Assembly: GCF_001578875.1 (NCBI RefSeq)
Contig: NZ_KQ969506.1
Location: 932,954 to 973,679 of the forward strand
From: Streptococcus sp. DD13
GTDB lineage: Bacteria > Bacillota > Bacilli > Lactobacillales > Streptococcaceae
Direction of reading: 5' to 3'
Length of the DNA: 40,726 nt
The notes below the pieces were generated by a model that did no database searches, was not told the DNA's origin, and saw nothing but the letters and a program-made list of their open reading frames with translations. This document shows, piece after piece, positions 26,920-36,226 of the stretch. Made by a program: the position numbers and the translations under genes. The first letter of the stretch is position 1, and every line of letters starts with the position of its first letter.

Positions 26920-26948
26920 AGTCTACTCTTTTGGACTACATTTGTCAA
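26920..26948 (-). promoter_or_regulatory. cop operon promoter
   Basis: On the minus strand a perfect TTGACA (26943-26948) and TAGACT (26920-26925) are separated by 17 bp. The -35 overlaps the upstream operator. Confidence 0.85.
26937..26946. promoter_or_regulatory. CopY operator (upstream cop box, overlapping the -35)
   Basis: The minus strand reads GACAAATGTA, which fits the relaxed streptococcal cop operator KACANNYGTA. It shares GACA with the -35 hexamer, so bound CopY would block RNA polymerase directly. Confidence 0.8.
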
Positions 26949-26961
26949 TCAAAGAGATCAT

Positions 26962-26991
26962 AAAAAGAGAGGAAATGAACTTTCCTCTCTT
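26962..26991 (-). terminator. intrinsic terminator after ritR
   Basis: AAGAGAGGAAA and its complement (26965-26991) with a five-base loop, followed on the minus strand by TTTTTA. It separates gnd-ritR from the cop promoter. Confidence 0.88.
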
Positions 26992-27020
26992 CATGCATGA
27001 TTTAATGTTCGAGTGATACT

Positions 27021-27713
27021 CTATTCTTCTCGCATCACGTATCCCTTGCCACGAACTGTTTGGATATAGGATTCCTTACCCGGCAGGTCTAGCTTGCCAC
27101 GCAGATAGCGGACATAGACATCTACGATGTTGGTTTGATTCACTGCTTCGTACTTCCAAACACGGTCTAACAGCTGATGTCGGCTGACAACCCCTTGACT
27201 ATCCATCAAGGCTGCTAGCAAGTCATATTCTCGACGAGTCAGATTAATCTGTTGCCCATTTCGTGAAACGGTCCGATGCTGAAAGTCAATTTCCAAATCC
27301 CGGTAAGCAGCCTTTAGGCGAACCTGCTTACAATGCTCATCAATATAATCACGCGCCATAAAGATATCCGTGACTTGATCAATCAAATCGGAAATGATGA
27401 AGGGCTTAATCACGATCAAGGCAGCATATTCTTCAATAGCCACTTGGTGGTCCTTCATCTCATGATCTTCCAGTACGACAATCATCACCAAACCTGGTTT
27501 GGTTTGAGATAATTGCTGATTTAACTCGGTACTGGTCATATCCGATAAGCGGTAACTCACAATCAGCAAGTCAAAATCAGTCTCTTGCGTCAAAGAAATC
27601 GCCTCAGCACCAGTTCCAGCATATTCTACAATATAATCCTGCTTTTGCAGTTCCATGGAGACAAAATGCGAAAGACTACGTTCCTTCCCAGCAATTAAGA
27701 TTTTTTTGGCCAT
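27021..27713 (-). CDS. ritR: RitR-type orphan response regulator, atypical receiver
   Basis: A 230-residue OmpR-type regulator. The receiver (1-120) is degenerate: the phospho-acceptor position is S53 (LLIVSYRLSDM), and the acidic pair near residues 9-10 is Gly-Lys. The switch lysine K103 remains. Cys128, at the start of the linker (DEHCKQ), matches the redox-sensing cysteine of pneumococcal RitR, which has Asn53. The winged-helix DNA-binding domain (135-230) has LTRREYDLLAALM and TNIVDVYVRYLR. No kinase gene is adjacent. It starts 2 bp after gnd without a strong binding site, so coupling to gnd is likely. By analogy it should control iron uptake and oxidative stress genes. Confidence 0.92.
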   Translation of the reverse strand: MAKKILIAGKERSLSHFVSMELQKQDYIVEYAGTGAEAISLTQETDFDLLIVSYRLSDMTSTELNQQLSQTKPGLVMIVVLEDHEMKDHQVAIEEYAALIVIKPFIISDLIDQVTDIFMARDYIDEHCKQVRLKAAYRDLEIDFQHRTVSRNGQQINLTRREYDLLAALMDSQGVVSRHQLLDRVWKYEAVNQTNIVDVYVRYLRGKLDLPGKESYIQTVRGKGYVMREE

Positions 27714-27715
27714 AT

Positions 27716-29137
27716 TTATTTTTCGTCGTACCAAGAATAGTGGAAGACACCATCCTTATCTTTTCGTTGATAAGTGTGGGCTCCGAAGTAGTCCCGTTGC
27801 GCTTGGATCAAGTTGGCTGGCAAATTTTCTGAACGGTAGCTATCATAGTAGGTAATTGCAGCTGAAAAAGTTGGAGCTGGTACTCCAGCTTGTACTGCGA
27901 TCGTTACGATATCGCGAACAGCTTGTTGGTACTTGCTGGTGACATTTAAGAAGTACTCATCGAGCAACAAGTTCGCGAGGTCTGGTTCACGATTGTAGGC
28001 ATCCGTGATCTTTTGCAAGAACTGAGAACGGATGATACAGCCATCCCGCCAGATAGAAGCAATGTCTGCAAATGGCAAGTTCCAGTTGTGTTCTTTGGAA
28101 GCAACACGCAATTGCGCAAATCCTTGAGCATAAGAGATGATTTTTGAGAAGTAAAGGGCTTGACGAATCTTTTCAATCAACTCGCCCTTGTCCCCATCAT
28201 ACTTGTAGTCCACACCTGGTAAGATCTTGCTTGCATGCACACGTTCTTCTTTGTAGGTAGAGATGTAGCGGGCAAAGACAGATTCCGTGATGAGGGACAG
28301 AGGAACACCCAAATCTAGGGCATTTTGACTGGTCCATTTACCAGTCCCCTTATTTCCAGCAGCGTCCAAGATGTAGTCAACGATTGGTCCATCTTGACCT
28401 TCGTCATCTTTACGAGTCAGGATATCAGCAGTAATTTCGATCAAATAGCTATCGAGCTCTCCTTTATTCCACTCTGTAAAGATTTCAGCCATTTCAGCTG
28501 CATCCAAACCAAGCAAGTTTTGCATGAGGTCGTAAGACTCTGCAATCAACTGCATATCCCCATATTCGATCCCGTTATGAACCATTTTCACATAGTGACC
28601 AGCTCCATCCGGGCCAATATAGGTCACACATGGTTTGCCATCTTGAGGGGCTTTCGCTGCAATTTCTTCCAAAACATCTGCCACCAAGTCATAGGCTTCT
28701 TTTTGTCCACCAGGCATGATAGAAGGCCCTTCAAGGGCACCTTTTTCCCCACCAGAGACCCCTGCTCCGATAAAGTTGATCCCTGAATTAGCCAATTCTT
28801 CGTTTCGACGGATGGTATCTTGGAAGAAGGTATTTCCTCCATCAATCAAGATATCTCCCTTATCCAAATGTGGCAAAAGTGCTTGAATCGTCGCATCTGT
28901 ACCAGGACCGGCTTGCACCATAAGCATGATCCGACGAGGTTTTTCGATGGAATTTACGAAGCTTTCCACATCATAACTTGGAACAAGATTTTTCCCTGGA
29001 TTGCTTGCGACCACATCTTCTGTCTTATCAGCAGAACGGTTATAGATGGCTACGGTATAGCCACGTGATTCGACATTAAGTGCTAGGTTACGACCCATTA
29101 CGGCCATTCCTACAACACCAAAGTTTGCTTTTGTCAT
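27716..29137 (-). CDS. gnd: 6-phosphogluconate dehydrogenase (decarboxylating)
   Basis: A 473-residue pentose phosphate enzyme that makes ribulose 5-phosphate, CO2 and NADPH. The NADP site is [15 protein letters not shown], with NRS after the second strand. The catalytic lysine is in [17 protein letters not shown], and the [16 protein letters not shown] and C-terminal substrate segments are complete. AGAGGAGTATTAC precedes the ATG. Neighbour ritR follows directly, linking NADPH supply to a redox-responsive regulator. Confidence 0.97.
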   Translation of the reverse strand: MTKANFGVVGMAVMGRNLALNVESRGYTVAIYNRSADKTEDVVASNPGKNLVPSYDVESFVNSIEKPRRIMLMVQAGPGTDATIQALLPHLDKGDILIDGGNTFFQDTIRRNEELANSGINFIGAGVSGGEKGALEGPSIMPGGQKEAYDLVADVLEEIAAKAPQDGKPCVTYIGPDGAGHYVKMVHNGIEYGDMQLIAESYDLMQNLLGLDAAEMAEIFTEWNKGELDSYLIEITADILTRKDDEGQDGPIVDYILDAAGNKGTGKWTSQNALDLGVPLSLITESVFARYISTYKEERVHASKILPGVDYKYDGDKGELIEKIRQALYFSKIISYAQGFAQLRVASKEHNWNLPFADIASIWRDGCIIRSQFLQKITDAYNREPDLANLLLDEYFLNVTSKYQQAVRDIVTIAVQAGVPAPTFSAAITYYDSYRSENLPANLIQAQRDYFGAHTYQRKDKDGVFHYSWYDEK

Positions 29138-29165
29138 GTAATACTCCTCTATTTCATTTGCTACT

Positions 29166-29194
29166 ATTTTACCATGTTTAAGAGGGAATGAAAA
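29166..29194 (-). promoter_or_regulatory. probable promoter for gnd-ritR
   Basis: The minus strand has TGGTAAAAT (extended -10, hexamer 29166-29171) with a weak TTTTCA -35 (29189-29194) at 17 bp. It lies 28 nt before the gnd ATG. Confidence 0.55.
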
Positions 29195-29197
29195 GAA

Positions 29198-29318
29198 TTT
29201 ATCTTAGCCAGCTCTTTCTCAATGACCTCGCCTCCTGTTGAGGAAGCAGGCCGAGATACAGGTAACGCTTTTCACCAGAATGCATCTCAGAGTCCAGCTC
29301 TCCCGCTTCATAACTTCC
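29198..29318 (-). other. possible gene remnant between yceD and gnd
   Basis: On the minus strand just past the yceD stop, one frame gives about 44 residues of ordinary composition (SYEAGELDSEMHSGEKRY, then LYLGLLPQQEA) before a stop. A different frame takes over with [13 protein letters not shown] at about the same place. No ribosome binding site or start fits the whole stretch, and I do not recognise a family. It could be the broken end of a former gene or chance. Confidence 0.25.
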
Positions 29319-29319
29319 T

Positions 29320-29877
29320 CTATCCAAGAGGTTCTTCTGGGTCGGAATCAAAGAGACCTTGAAGACCGGCAAAAGGACTATTTGCCTCTTTGTTCTCTTG
29401 GCTCAGGCTTTCATACTCTTCCTGAGAAAGAACCGTCCACTCTTTTCCTTGAGGGAAAAGGTCCCTGCTAGCCTCTTCTGGTGTCAAAACCTTCAAGGGA
29501 ATATTCATCAAGATATTGTCTGCGACACTTTCATCCAAGGACAACTCGTCTTTTTCGATCAGCAAGACGAGGTCTTCCTCGATAAGAGTTTGGTTTTTCG
29601 CATCCTGTTCATTCGCTACAAATATCTCCTGAATCGCTTGACTTTCCTCAAGCAAGACAGGTTCCATCGATCGACTGGAAGCCAAGGTGATGGTATAGGT
29701 CATCTGATACTCTAAGAAGTAAAGATCTGCTTCATAGCGAATGACCCCTTGGACATCTACTGGACTCAGGTCCAGAATTTCTGCGTTCCGTTCCATTAAG
29801 GAGGCTTTTAGGTCCAATTGTTCCTGAAAAGAGAGACCTTCTGGATTTTTCTTAATATCTAAAATATGAAACTTCAT
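29320..29877 (-). CDS. yceD: YceD/DUF177 family protein
   Basis: A 185-residue acidic protein of the DUF177/YceD family. The N-terminal half (FQEQLDLKASLMERNAEILDLSPVDVQGVIRY) is the family beta region; LTLASSRSMEPVLL-type residues follow, then an acidic C-terminal tail with WTVLSQEEY. YceD proteins are tied to 23S rRNA maturation in several bacteria and normally precede rpmF. Here the gene instead lies 3 bp after trxB, and no rpmF is in the window. AAGGATAG overlaps the trxB end and precedes the ATG. Confidence 0.85.
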   Translation of the reverse strand: MKFHILDIKKNPEGLSFQEQLDLKASLMERNAEILDLSPVDVQGVIRYEADLYFLEYQMTYTITLASSRSMEPVLLEESQAIQEIFVANEQDAKNQTLIEEDLVLLIEKDELSLDESVADNILMNIPLKVLTPEEASRDLFPQGKEWTVLSQEEYESLSQENKEANSPFAGLQGLFDSDPEEPLG

Positions 29878-29880
29878 CGT

Positions 29881-30804
29881 CTATCCTTCGTCTTCTAGTG
29901 CTAAGAGGTAGTCATACACAGCCTTTCCAGCAATAGCGCCATCCCCAACAGCTGTTGTAATCTGACGCAGTTCCTTCTGGCGGATATCTCCGACTGCATA
30001 AATCCCTTCCTGACTGGTAGCCATATGCTCATCCGTCCGGATCCATCCCCCATCGTCGGTCACACCAAGTTCTTTGACAGCTTCAGACTGAGGATTTAAT
30101 CCAACATAGATAAAGACTCCCCCAAAGGCTTGTTCCGAACGTTCTCCTGTCTTGACATGCTTCAATACCACGGAAGAGACTTTACGCTCATCTCCCTTGA
30201 TTTCTTCGACAACCGTATCCCATATAAAATGGATTTTCTCGTTCGCAAAAGCACGGTCTTGCAGAATCTTTTGGGCCCGCAATTGGTCTCTGCGGTGGAC
30301 AATCGTGACTTTCGAAGCAAATTGTGTCAGATAAATCGCTTCTTCTACCGCCGAATCTCCTCCTCCAACCACGAGAAGTTCTTGTCCTTTAAAGAAAGCT
30401 CCATCACACACCGCACAATAAGAAACGCCTCTGCTATTGTAGGCTTCTTCTCCTGGTACTCCCAAAAGCTGGTGTTGAGCCCCCATCGCTAAAATGACAG
30501 ATTTGGCCTCATAAACCTCATCCTCCGTGATGACTTTCTTAATCTGACCTTCTGTCTCAATGCGCACAAGGTTTCCAAAAAGATGCTCTACACCAAAGTT
30601 TTCTAGAGGTTCAAACATCTTCTCAGACAAATCCGGCCCCGAAATCATACTATAACCTGGATAGTTTTCAATCTCGGCGGTATTGTTCATTTGGCCACCG
30701 TATATCCCCCGCTCCAATAGTCCAACCTTTAAATTGCTTCGACCTGCATAAAGCGCTGCGGTCATTCCTGCCGGTCCTGATCCTACTACAATCGTATCGT
30801 ACAT
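29881..30804 (-). CDS. trxB: Thioredoxin reductase
   Basis: A 307-residue flavoprotein that uses NADPH to reduce thioredoxin. The FAD site is GSGPAGMTAALYAGR (8-22). The redox pair is C130 and C133 in SYCAVCDGAFF. The NADPH site is VGGGDSAVEEAIYL, and YAVGDIR closes the FAD domain. The length is typical. It is 9 bp after a DUF4059 gene and 3 bp before yceD, so all three are probably one transcript. Confidence 0.97.
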   Translation of the reverse strand: MYDTIVVGSGPAGMTAALYAGRSNLKVGLLERGIYGGQMNNTAEIENYPGYSMISGPDLSEKMFEPLENFGVEHLFGNLVRIETEGQIKKVITEDEVYEAKSVILAMGAQHQLLGVPGEEAYNSRGVSYCAVCDGAFFKGQELLVVGGGDSAVEEAIYLTQFASKVTIVHRRDQLRAQKILQDRAFANEKIHFIWDTVVEEIKGDERKVSSVVLKHVKTGERSEQAFGGVFIYVGLNPQSEAVKELGVTDDGGWIRTDEHMATSQEGIYAVGDIRQKELRQITTAVGDGAIAGKAVYDYLLALEDEG

Positions 30805-30813
30805 ACTCTCTCC

Positions 30814-31038
30814 TTATCGTGCTCTCACAATCAGCTGAAGTCCAATCACCGCAAAGGCAAATATGGGAACTGTCATGACGTAGATAATGAGGAGATCAAA
30901 TACAAAACTCCGTCTTTCTTCTTCGCTGTCATGATGCCTTCCCAAATGCCATAGCAACCAAGCACCACAAACAACAAGCATGCCGACTGCTGCGATGAAA
31001 AGACTCTGAAGATAGAGTCCTAAAATCGTATTTAACAT
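30814..31038 (-). CDS. DUF4059 family small membrane protein
   Basis: A 74-residue protein with two membrane helices (about 8-30 and 48-70) separated by a charged loop (GRHHDSEEERRS). This matches the streptococcal DUF4059 family found beside trxB. No function is known. It precedes trxB by 9 bp and is presumably co-expressed with it. Confidence 0.82.
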   Translation of the reverse strand: MLNTILGLYLQSLFIAAVGMLVVCGAWLLWHLGRHHDSEEERRSFVFDLLIIYVMTVPIFAFAVIGLQLIVRAR

Positions 31039-31083
31039 TTGATATTCCTATACTATAAACCTTCTTGTTTTATTTGGCAAGAA

Positions 31084-32427
31084 TTAAAAACTTTGACGTT
31101 TGGCCTTGCGTTCGGCACGACCTTTTGCTCGGTTTTCAATCCGCTTGGTCTTGCGCCGTTTTTCGTCCACTGCCCATTTGATTTTCTTTTTATAACCTGG
31201 CTTAATCTTTTTCTTTTTCTTTTTGACCAAACCAATCATCTCAAGGTCTAGTTTTTCTTGCTTTTTCTCCCGACTCACACGACGATCTCGGTCATAGGTA
31301 TCTTGAAATTCTCCATCCTTGATTGTCTTGGGAAGGAAGTGGATATTCATTTTTTCCAACTCGCGAATGTCGCTATCATCACTTGGCTGATAAAGGGTGA
31401 TCGCCGTCCCGGCCAGACCATTTCGTCCTGCTCGACCGACGCGATGAACAAAGAAAGACAAATCCTGTGGAATCGCGTCATTAATAATATGACTAACACC
31501 TTCGATATCAATCCCACGAGCCGCCAAGTCTGTCGCTACAATGTACTGGTAGTCTAGGTTTTTCACTTGGGACATGATCCGTTTTCGTTCCCGCGGTGGG
31601 ATATCGCCGTGAATTTTAGCAACCTTTAACCCTTGGGACAATAAATAGTGGTGCAACTCATCTGCTCGTGCCTTTGTATTGACAAATATCATAGCCAAAT
31701 AGGGTTGCATCAGCTGAGTAATCGTATAAATTAAGCTGTTCCGATCCTGTCCTTTGGTTGAAATCAGCCAGTTATCAATGGTATCAGCGATGACGGTTTC
31801 CGACTTGATTTGTTCCATAACAGGATTGTTAAGGTACTTCTTCAAAAAAGGCTGTAATTTCTGGGGAATCGTTGCAGAAAACACCAAAAATTGGACGTTC
31901 TTAGGCAGGCGACTGGCAATCTGATCGACGGTTTCAAGAAATCCCATATCAAGCGTCATATCGGCTTCGTCCACGACAAAAGTAGTCGCACGATGAATGT
32001 CCAAATCGCCTGATCTCACCAAATCATCAATTCGACCTGGTGTCCCAATCACGATATGTGGCTGGTTGACCTGTAATTTTTCCTTCTGACGGAGTTTATC
32101 CGTCCCTCCGACATAGTTGGCAACACGAACTTCTTCTGGAGAGTGTTGTGCCAGTTGACGAGCCGCTTGGTAAATCTGACTCGCCAATTCGCGTGACGGA
32201 GCCGTAATGACGGCTTGAACATAGTCTTCTTTTTCCTCTAGTTTTTGAAAAATTGGCAACAAAAAGGTATGGGTTTTCCCAGAACCTGTCATTGACTCCC
32301 CAACAAGGTCTCGTCCAGACAAGATGACAGGAATCAACTTTTCTTGGACAGGGGTTGGCTTTTCAAACCGAATCGCCCTGAGGGCTGTTTGAATATAGGG
32401 CTTTAATGTAAAATCTGTAAATTTCAT
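31084..32427 (-). CDS. DEAD-box ATP-dependent RNA helicase
   Basis: A 447-residue DEAD-box RNA helicase. Seen in order: Q motif (FTLKPYIQTALRAIRFEKPTPVQ in pieces), motif I SMTGSGKT, GG and TPGR, motif II DEAD (VDEADMTLDMGF), motif III SAT, then TDLAARGID and HRVGRAGRNG in the second RecA domain. The C-terminal 70 residues are strongly basic, which fits binding of RNA. It resembles CshB-type helicases used in rRNA processing and growth in the cold, but the subtype is a guess. GAGGATCAC precedes the ATG. It lies 127 bp downstream of mraY, past a likely terminator. Confidence 0.94.
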   Translation of the reverse strand: MKFTDFTLKPYIQTALRAIRFEKPTPVQEKLIPVILSGRDLVGESMTGSGKTHTFLLPIFQKLEEKEDYVQAVITAPSRELASQIYQAARQLAQHSPEEVRVANYVGGTDKLRQKEKLQVNQPHIVIGTPGRIDDLVRSGDLDIHRATTFVVDEADMTLDMGFLETVDQIASRLPKNVQFLVFSATIPQKLQPFLKKYLNNPVMEQIKSETVIADTIDNWLISTKGQDRNSLIYTITQLMQPYLAMIFVNTKARADELHHYLLSQGLKVAKIHGDIPPRERKRIMSQVKNLDYQYIVATDLAARGIDIEGVSHIINDAIPQDLSFFVHRVGRAGRNGLAGTAITLYQPSDDSDIRELEKMNIHFLPKTIKDGEFQDTYDRDRRVSREKKQEKLDLEMIGLVKKKKKKIKPGYKKKIKWAVDEKRRKTKRIENRAKGRAERKAKRQSF

Positions 32428-32472
32428 GTGATCCTCTTTATTTCTACTTTTCCTATTATAACAGAAAAAGAA

Positions 32473-32511
32473 GGGAGTATATAGTAGAAAAACCAGTTCC
32501 TACTCTCTCCC
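32473..32511 (-). terminator. probable terminator after mraY
   Basis: On the minus strand GGGAG..AGTAG and CTACT....CTCCC pair with an internal loop and are followed by TTCTTTTTCTG. It lies 44 bp past the mraY stop. The imperfect stem makes it less certain than the other terminators. Confidence 0.5.
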
Positions 32512-32554
32512 TTCTTTGATCTCTCATTTTTCCTTGATGAAGATGTCCTCTCGA

Positions 32555-33565
32555 TTAGAGGTATAAAATCGCCAAGGTCACCAAGCTCATGAGGAGACCC
32601 AGACTCCATAAAAAGGCATCTACCTTCCATTCTGACCACTTATCTGCTCGGCCTGATAAGCCTCCTAATTCGAGGTGATGGTGGAAGGGAGTCATCCGAA
32701 AAATCCGACGCCCTTCTCCGTACTTCCGCTTGCTTATTTTAAAGTAGGTCACTTGGATCATAACTGAACTGGTTTCAAGAACATAAACCAAACCAATCAA
32801 CAGCAAGGTCCACTCGACGTGAAGCGCAATTGAAATCACCGCTAAGACTCCACCTAAGGCTAGAGACCCCACATCTCCCATGAAAATCTTGGCTGGCTTG
32901 TGGTTAAAGACAAAGAAACCAAGCAGTCCCCCAATCAAGTTGACACATAAAAAGAGGATATCCATTTGCCCTTGGCGATAAGCGATATAGGCATAAGCAG
33001 AAAGACTGATGACAACTGAAATGGAAGCCAATCCGTCAATCCCGTCGGTCAGATTCACTGCGTTGGAGAAGCCAACAACCCAAAAGAGCATAAACACAAT
33101 GTAAAGAGCTCCCAAAGGGAATTGCCAATTCAACACATGAAGAGTGGTCGCACCTTCTCCACCGGCTTGTTGGAAGTGAAGGAAGTAGAAAATCAACCCA
33201 CCTAGAATTTGAAGACTTAGCTTTTGCAGGGGCTTAAGCCCTTCATTCACTTGACGAAAAATCTTCAAAAAATCATCCAAAAACCCAACCAGGCCATAAA
33301 CAAAGAGAATCAAAAGGATACCGTAGGTGGCACTCGTCATTTTGACAGGGACAAGAAAAGGTAAAACTAAGCTAACAAGAAGTGCAACTGTCAGAAAGAC
33401 AACCCCACCCATCGTCGGCGTACCAGCCTTAAACTGGTGCTGTTTGACATCTTCATGCATCTGTTGACCTTGGATCCGCTTGGCTTGATAAAAACGGATA
33501 AAAGACGGAATTGATAGAACCGTCACAAAAAAGGATAAGATGCCTGCAACAAGAGCAGCGTACAT
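32555..33565 (-). CDS. mraY: Phospho-MurNAc-pentapeptide translocase MraY
   Basis: A 336-residue membrane enzyme that joins phospho-MurNAc-pentapeptide to undecaprenyl phosphate to give lipid I. About ten membrane helices are visible. Catalytic motifs: GFLDDFLK (aspartate pair), [23 protein letters not shown] and the cytoplasmic TPFHHHLEL. The length is typical. TTAGGAG overlaps the end of pbpX, and the ATG follows the pbpX stop by 1 bp, so the genes are coupled. Confidence 0.97.
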   Translation of the reverse strand: MYAALVAGILSFFVTVLSIPSFIRFYQAKRIQGQQMHEDVKQHQFKAGTPTMGGVVFLTVALLVSLVLPFLVPVKMTSATYGILLILFVYGLVGFLDDFLKIFRQVNEGLKPLQKLSLQILGGLIFYFLHFQQAGGEGATTLHVLNWQFPLGALYIVFMLFWVVGFSNAVNLTDGIDGLASISVVISLSAYAYIAYRQGQMDILFLCVNLIGGLLGFFVFNHKPAKIFMGDVGSLALGGVLAVISIALHVEWTLLLIGLVYVLETSSVMIQVTYFKISKRKYGEGRRIFRMTPFHHHLELGGLSGRADKWSEWKVDAFLWSLGLLMSLVTLAILYL

Positions 33566-33566
33566 G

Positions 33567-35884
33567 TTAATCTCCTAACGTTAATGTGATTTTTTTCGTT
33601 TGAGAAACCAGAGTTCCTGTGTTCGCACTTTGAGCTGTCACCTTGGACCCCTTGCCCTTAAAGGTGATTTCTATCCCCATCCACTCTCCATACAATGTGG
33701 CGTTAGCTTTGGTCCAGCCGTACATATCTGGAATCGTTAAGCTCTCAGCGTTTTCGGAGTTCGGCTTTTCGGTCAAGAGCAAGACTTGCTGGTTGGCCTT
33801 TACCTTCTCATCTGCATCAAAGGATGCAGCTATAATCGTCGATCCGTTTCCAACCACGACCGGATGAACAAGATGACGCCGTAATTCATCTGCGACATCT
33901 CCAGGAAGGGGATTTTTTAATCCTAACTTGTCCATTAATTTCGTGGCATCACCCGGCACATACTCTGTTTCTTTGCCCGTATCATTTAGGGCAACGGATG
34001 AGTTGGATAAGTTTAAGGTACTATCTAATTGCATCGCTTGCGTCAGCATGGGGTTAAAAATATCCGCCCATTCAATCCCAGTCATACTCTTAGGCTGTTG
34101 CACTGTCATATACATGATAAATTTAGGATCTTCAGCTGGAATCATCGCTACGACGGAGTACACATGGTCATGCGCTCCTTGCAAATAGCCTCCACCATCC
34201 TTAGCAGATGCCGCAATCTGTGCCGTACCGGACTTAACTGCAATATTATAGCCATCTACTGAGATAATGCGTCCGCCTAAAGAAGAGGCATAGAGAGTTC
34301 CATAAGTCGGGTCCGTCCCAACACTAATCATATAATTTCGCGTTTGCGCAGCAGCAGATTTTGAGACCGGATGCCCAATCTCTTCTGGTTTTGCTACACG
34401 AGCTGACCGGTCATTAGAGTCGTAAATCCCAGAAATAATCTTTGGTTCCAACATCACCCCATCATTTCCGATAGCAGAGAAACTCCGCATCATTTGAATC
34501 GGCGTGACTGAAATCGCCTGACCAAAGGCTGACATGGCAATGGACACTTCATTATCTTCTGGTAGCGAGCCAAAGCTTTCTCCCAGCATCCCAAAGCGAG
34601 TTGGGTAGCCAAACTTAAACTTGTTCAGATAATTGAGCCATTTATCCTTGCCCATTTGTTGTTCCAACATGGTCATCCCGACATTACTAGAGAAGGCAAA
34701 ACCTTGGGCAAAGGTCATGGTTCGGGTCGGCTTTCCTTCATTGACTTCCCAGTCATTGATCTCCGTATCGATGACCTTGTAGGTATTATTGGTGTAGACC
34801 GCGTTAGCATTAAAGGTTCCATTATCAATTGCTGCAGCCAAGGTCATCACCTTCATCGTAGAACCAGGCTCATACTGACCTTGGTATAGAAGGGTCGACC
34901 AAGAAAAGTCTTTGTCATTAACTCCTTCTTGGGTGCTCGCATCAAATGTTGGACGTTGGGTCGTGGCAAGAATTTCTCCTGTCTTGGCAGACATAATGGT
35001 GGCCTGCGCATTAACAGGTTGAGTTTTGCTTATATAATTGTCCATATTGGACTCAAGAGACATCTGCAAGTCAACAGAAAGCGTAGTATAAACATCCTGA
35101 CCGTTGACTGTCTTCTCCTCAATAATGTCTGTCCCAGGAAGGAGACGTCCTGCGCTGTCCTTTTCATAGACGGTTCGTCCATCTTTTCCGGATAAAATCC
35201 CATTAAAGGCTTGTTCCAATCCGGTATTTCCAACTAGGCTTTGGCTACCATCCTCGTTGTCCCTCAGACTAGCTAGACCAATCAAGTGACTAGCAAAGTG
35301 GCCATTTTGATAGAGTCGGCTAGGACTAGAATTAAAGGCGATTCCTTTGATTCCTGCTTGGTCCATCGCATTGGTGATGGCTGTCATCGTCGTATTGCTA
35401 ATATTCTTGCCCTTGGCACCGAAATAGACTTGGAAAGCATTTTTTTGCTTCAGTTGCTCTAAGACATAGTTTTTTTCCAATCCAAGTTGCTTATTGAGAA
35501 TATCTGCCACCTGGTTGTATTGGCTTTCTTGAACATGAAGCTTTTCTCCGTTGGCTCGTGCATAGGTCTTATCTACGATCGCATAGATGGTATAGGTCGT
35601 TGAATCCTCGGCAATGGGTTGACCATTTCGGTCATAAATCGTCCCACGGCGGGCAGAGTTGACTTGGACGGATTGGTGAACTTTTAAAGCAGCCTCCGAG
35701 AGTTTGACTCCAAACTTATGATCCGTCCCGATAATCACTGCAAAATTAATTAAAAAACAGCAAAGATAAAAATCGAAAGCAGGATTAAATTTTGACCGAC
35801 ACGCCGACGATTGTTTCCTGGGCGACTCCGTTGTTTTAAAATATAGCGGATCAGGGCCCTTTTCCCAAAATTTCTTTTATTCAT
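33567..35884 (-). CDS. pbpX: Penicillin-binding protein 2X, frame broken in this sequence
   Basis: The class B transpeptidase of the division septum, with an N-terminal membrane helix. The dimerisation region, transpeptidase domain (STMK with S342, SSN, KSGTA; restored numbering) and two C-terminal PASTA domains are all present. The ATG at 35884 overlaps the ftsL stop by 8 bp, as in other streptococci. Codons 1-44 end in the membrane helix ([10 protein letters not shown]) at a TAA (35750-35752). The rest continues in another frame from 35749. One extra T in the T6 run (A6 at 35752-35757 on the plus strand) would restore [13 protein letters not shown] and a 772-residue protein. A GTG at 35738 gives 723 residues without the anchor. 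Since the gene is essential, sequence error is likely. Confidence 0.9.
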
Positions 35885-36209
35885 CTGGATTGACTACTCC
35901 GATATTCTGATTATTAAAGGTCAATTTCCCCTTTTTCGCAATCTTCATCAAATTCGCATAACTTCCCAATTCATTGATGGATTGTTCTGCCTCGTTAATT
36001 TCCACCTGCTTGGCTTCATTTTGTTGCGTGATATCTGCCATTTCCAACCGTACTTGCTGGAGACGCGTCTGTAGAAAAATGATTCCGATAGCCAGAACTA
36101 CTCCAGAAAAAACAATACTACTATAAAAGGCCTTTTCAATTCGAGAAAAGGTTTGAAATCTTTTAGTTAATAGATTCCGGCTGGTTTCTTTATCTTGACT
36201 AGGTAACAT
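35877..36209 (-). CDS. ftsL: Cell division protein FtsL
   Basis: A 110-residue bitopic division protein: a basic cytoplasmic N-terminus (1-30), one membrane helix (about 31-50, IVFSGVVLAIGIIFLQ), and an extracellular coiled coil (50-90) rich in Gln, Glu and Ile that pairs with DivIC. It lies between rsmH (17 bp away) and pbpX (8 bp overlap), the conserved division cluster order. Confidence 0.94.
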   Translation of the reverse strand: MLPSQDKETSRNLLTKRFQTFSRIEKAFYSSIVFSGVVLAIGIIFLQTRLQQVRLEMADITQQNEAKQVEINEAEQSINELGSYANLMKIAKKGKLTFNNQNIGVVNPDE

Positions 36210-36226
36210 GGAAGAACCTCTTTTAA

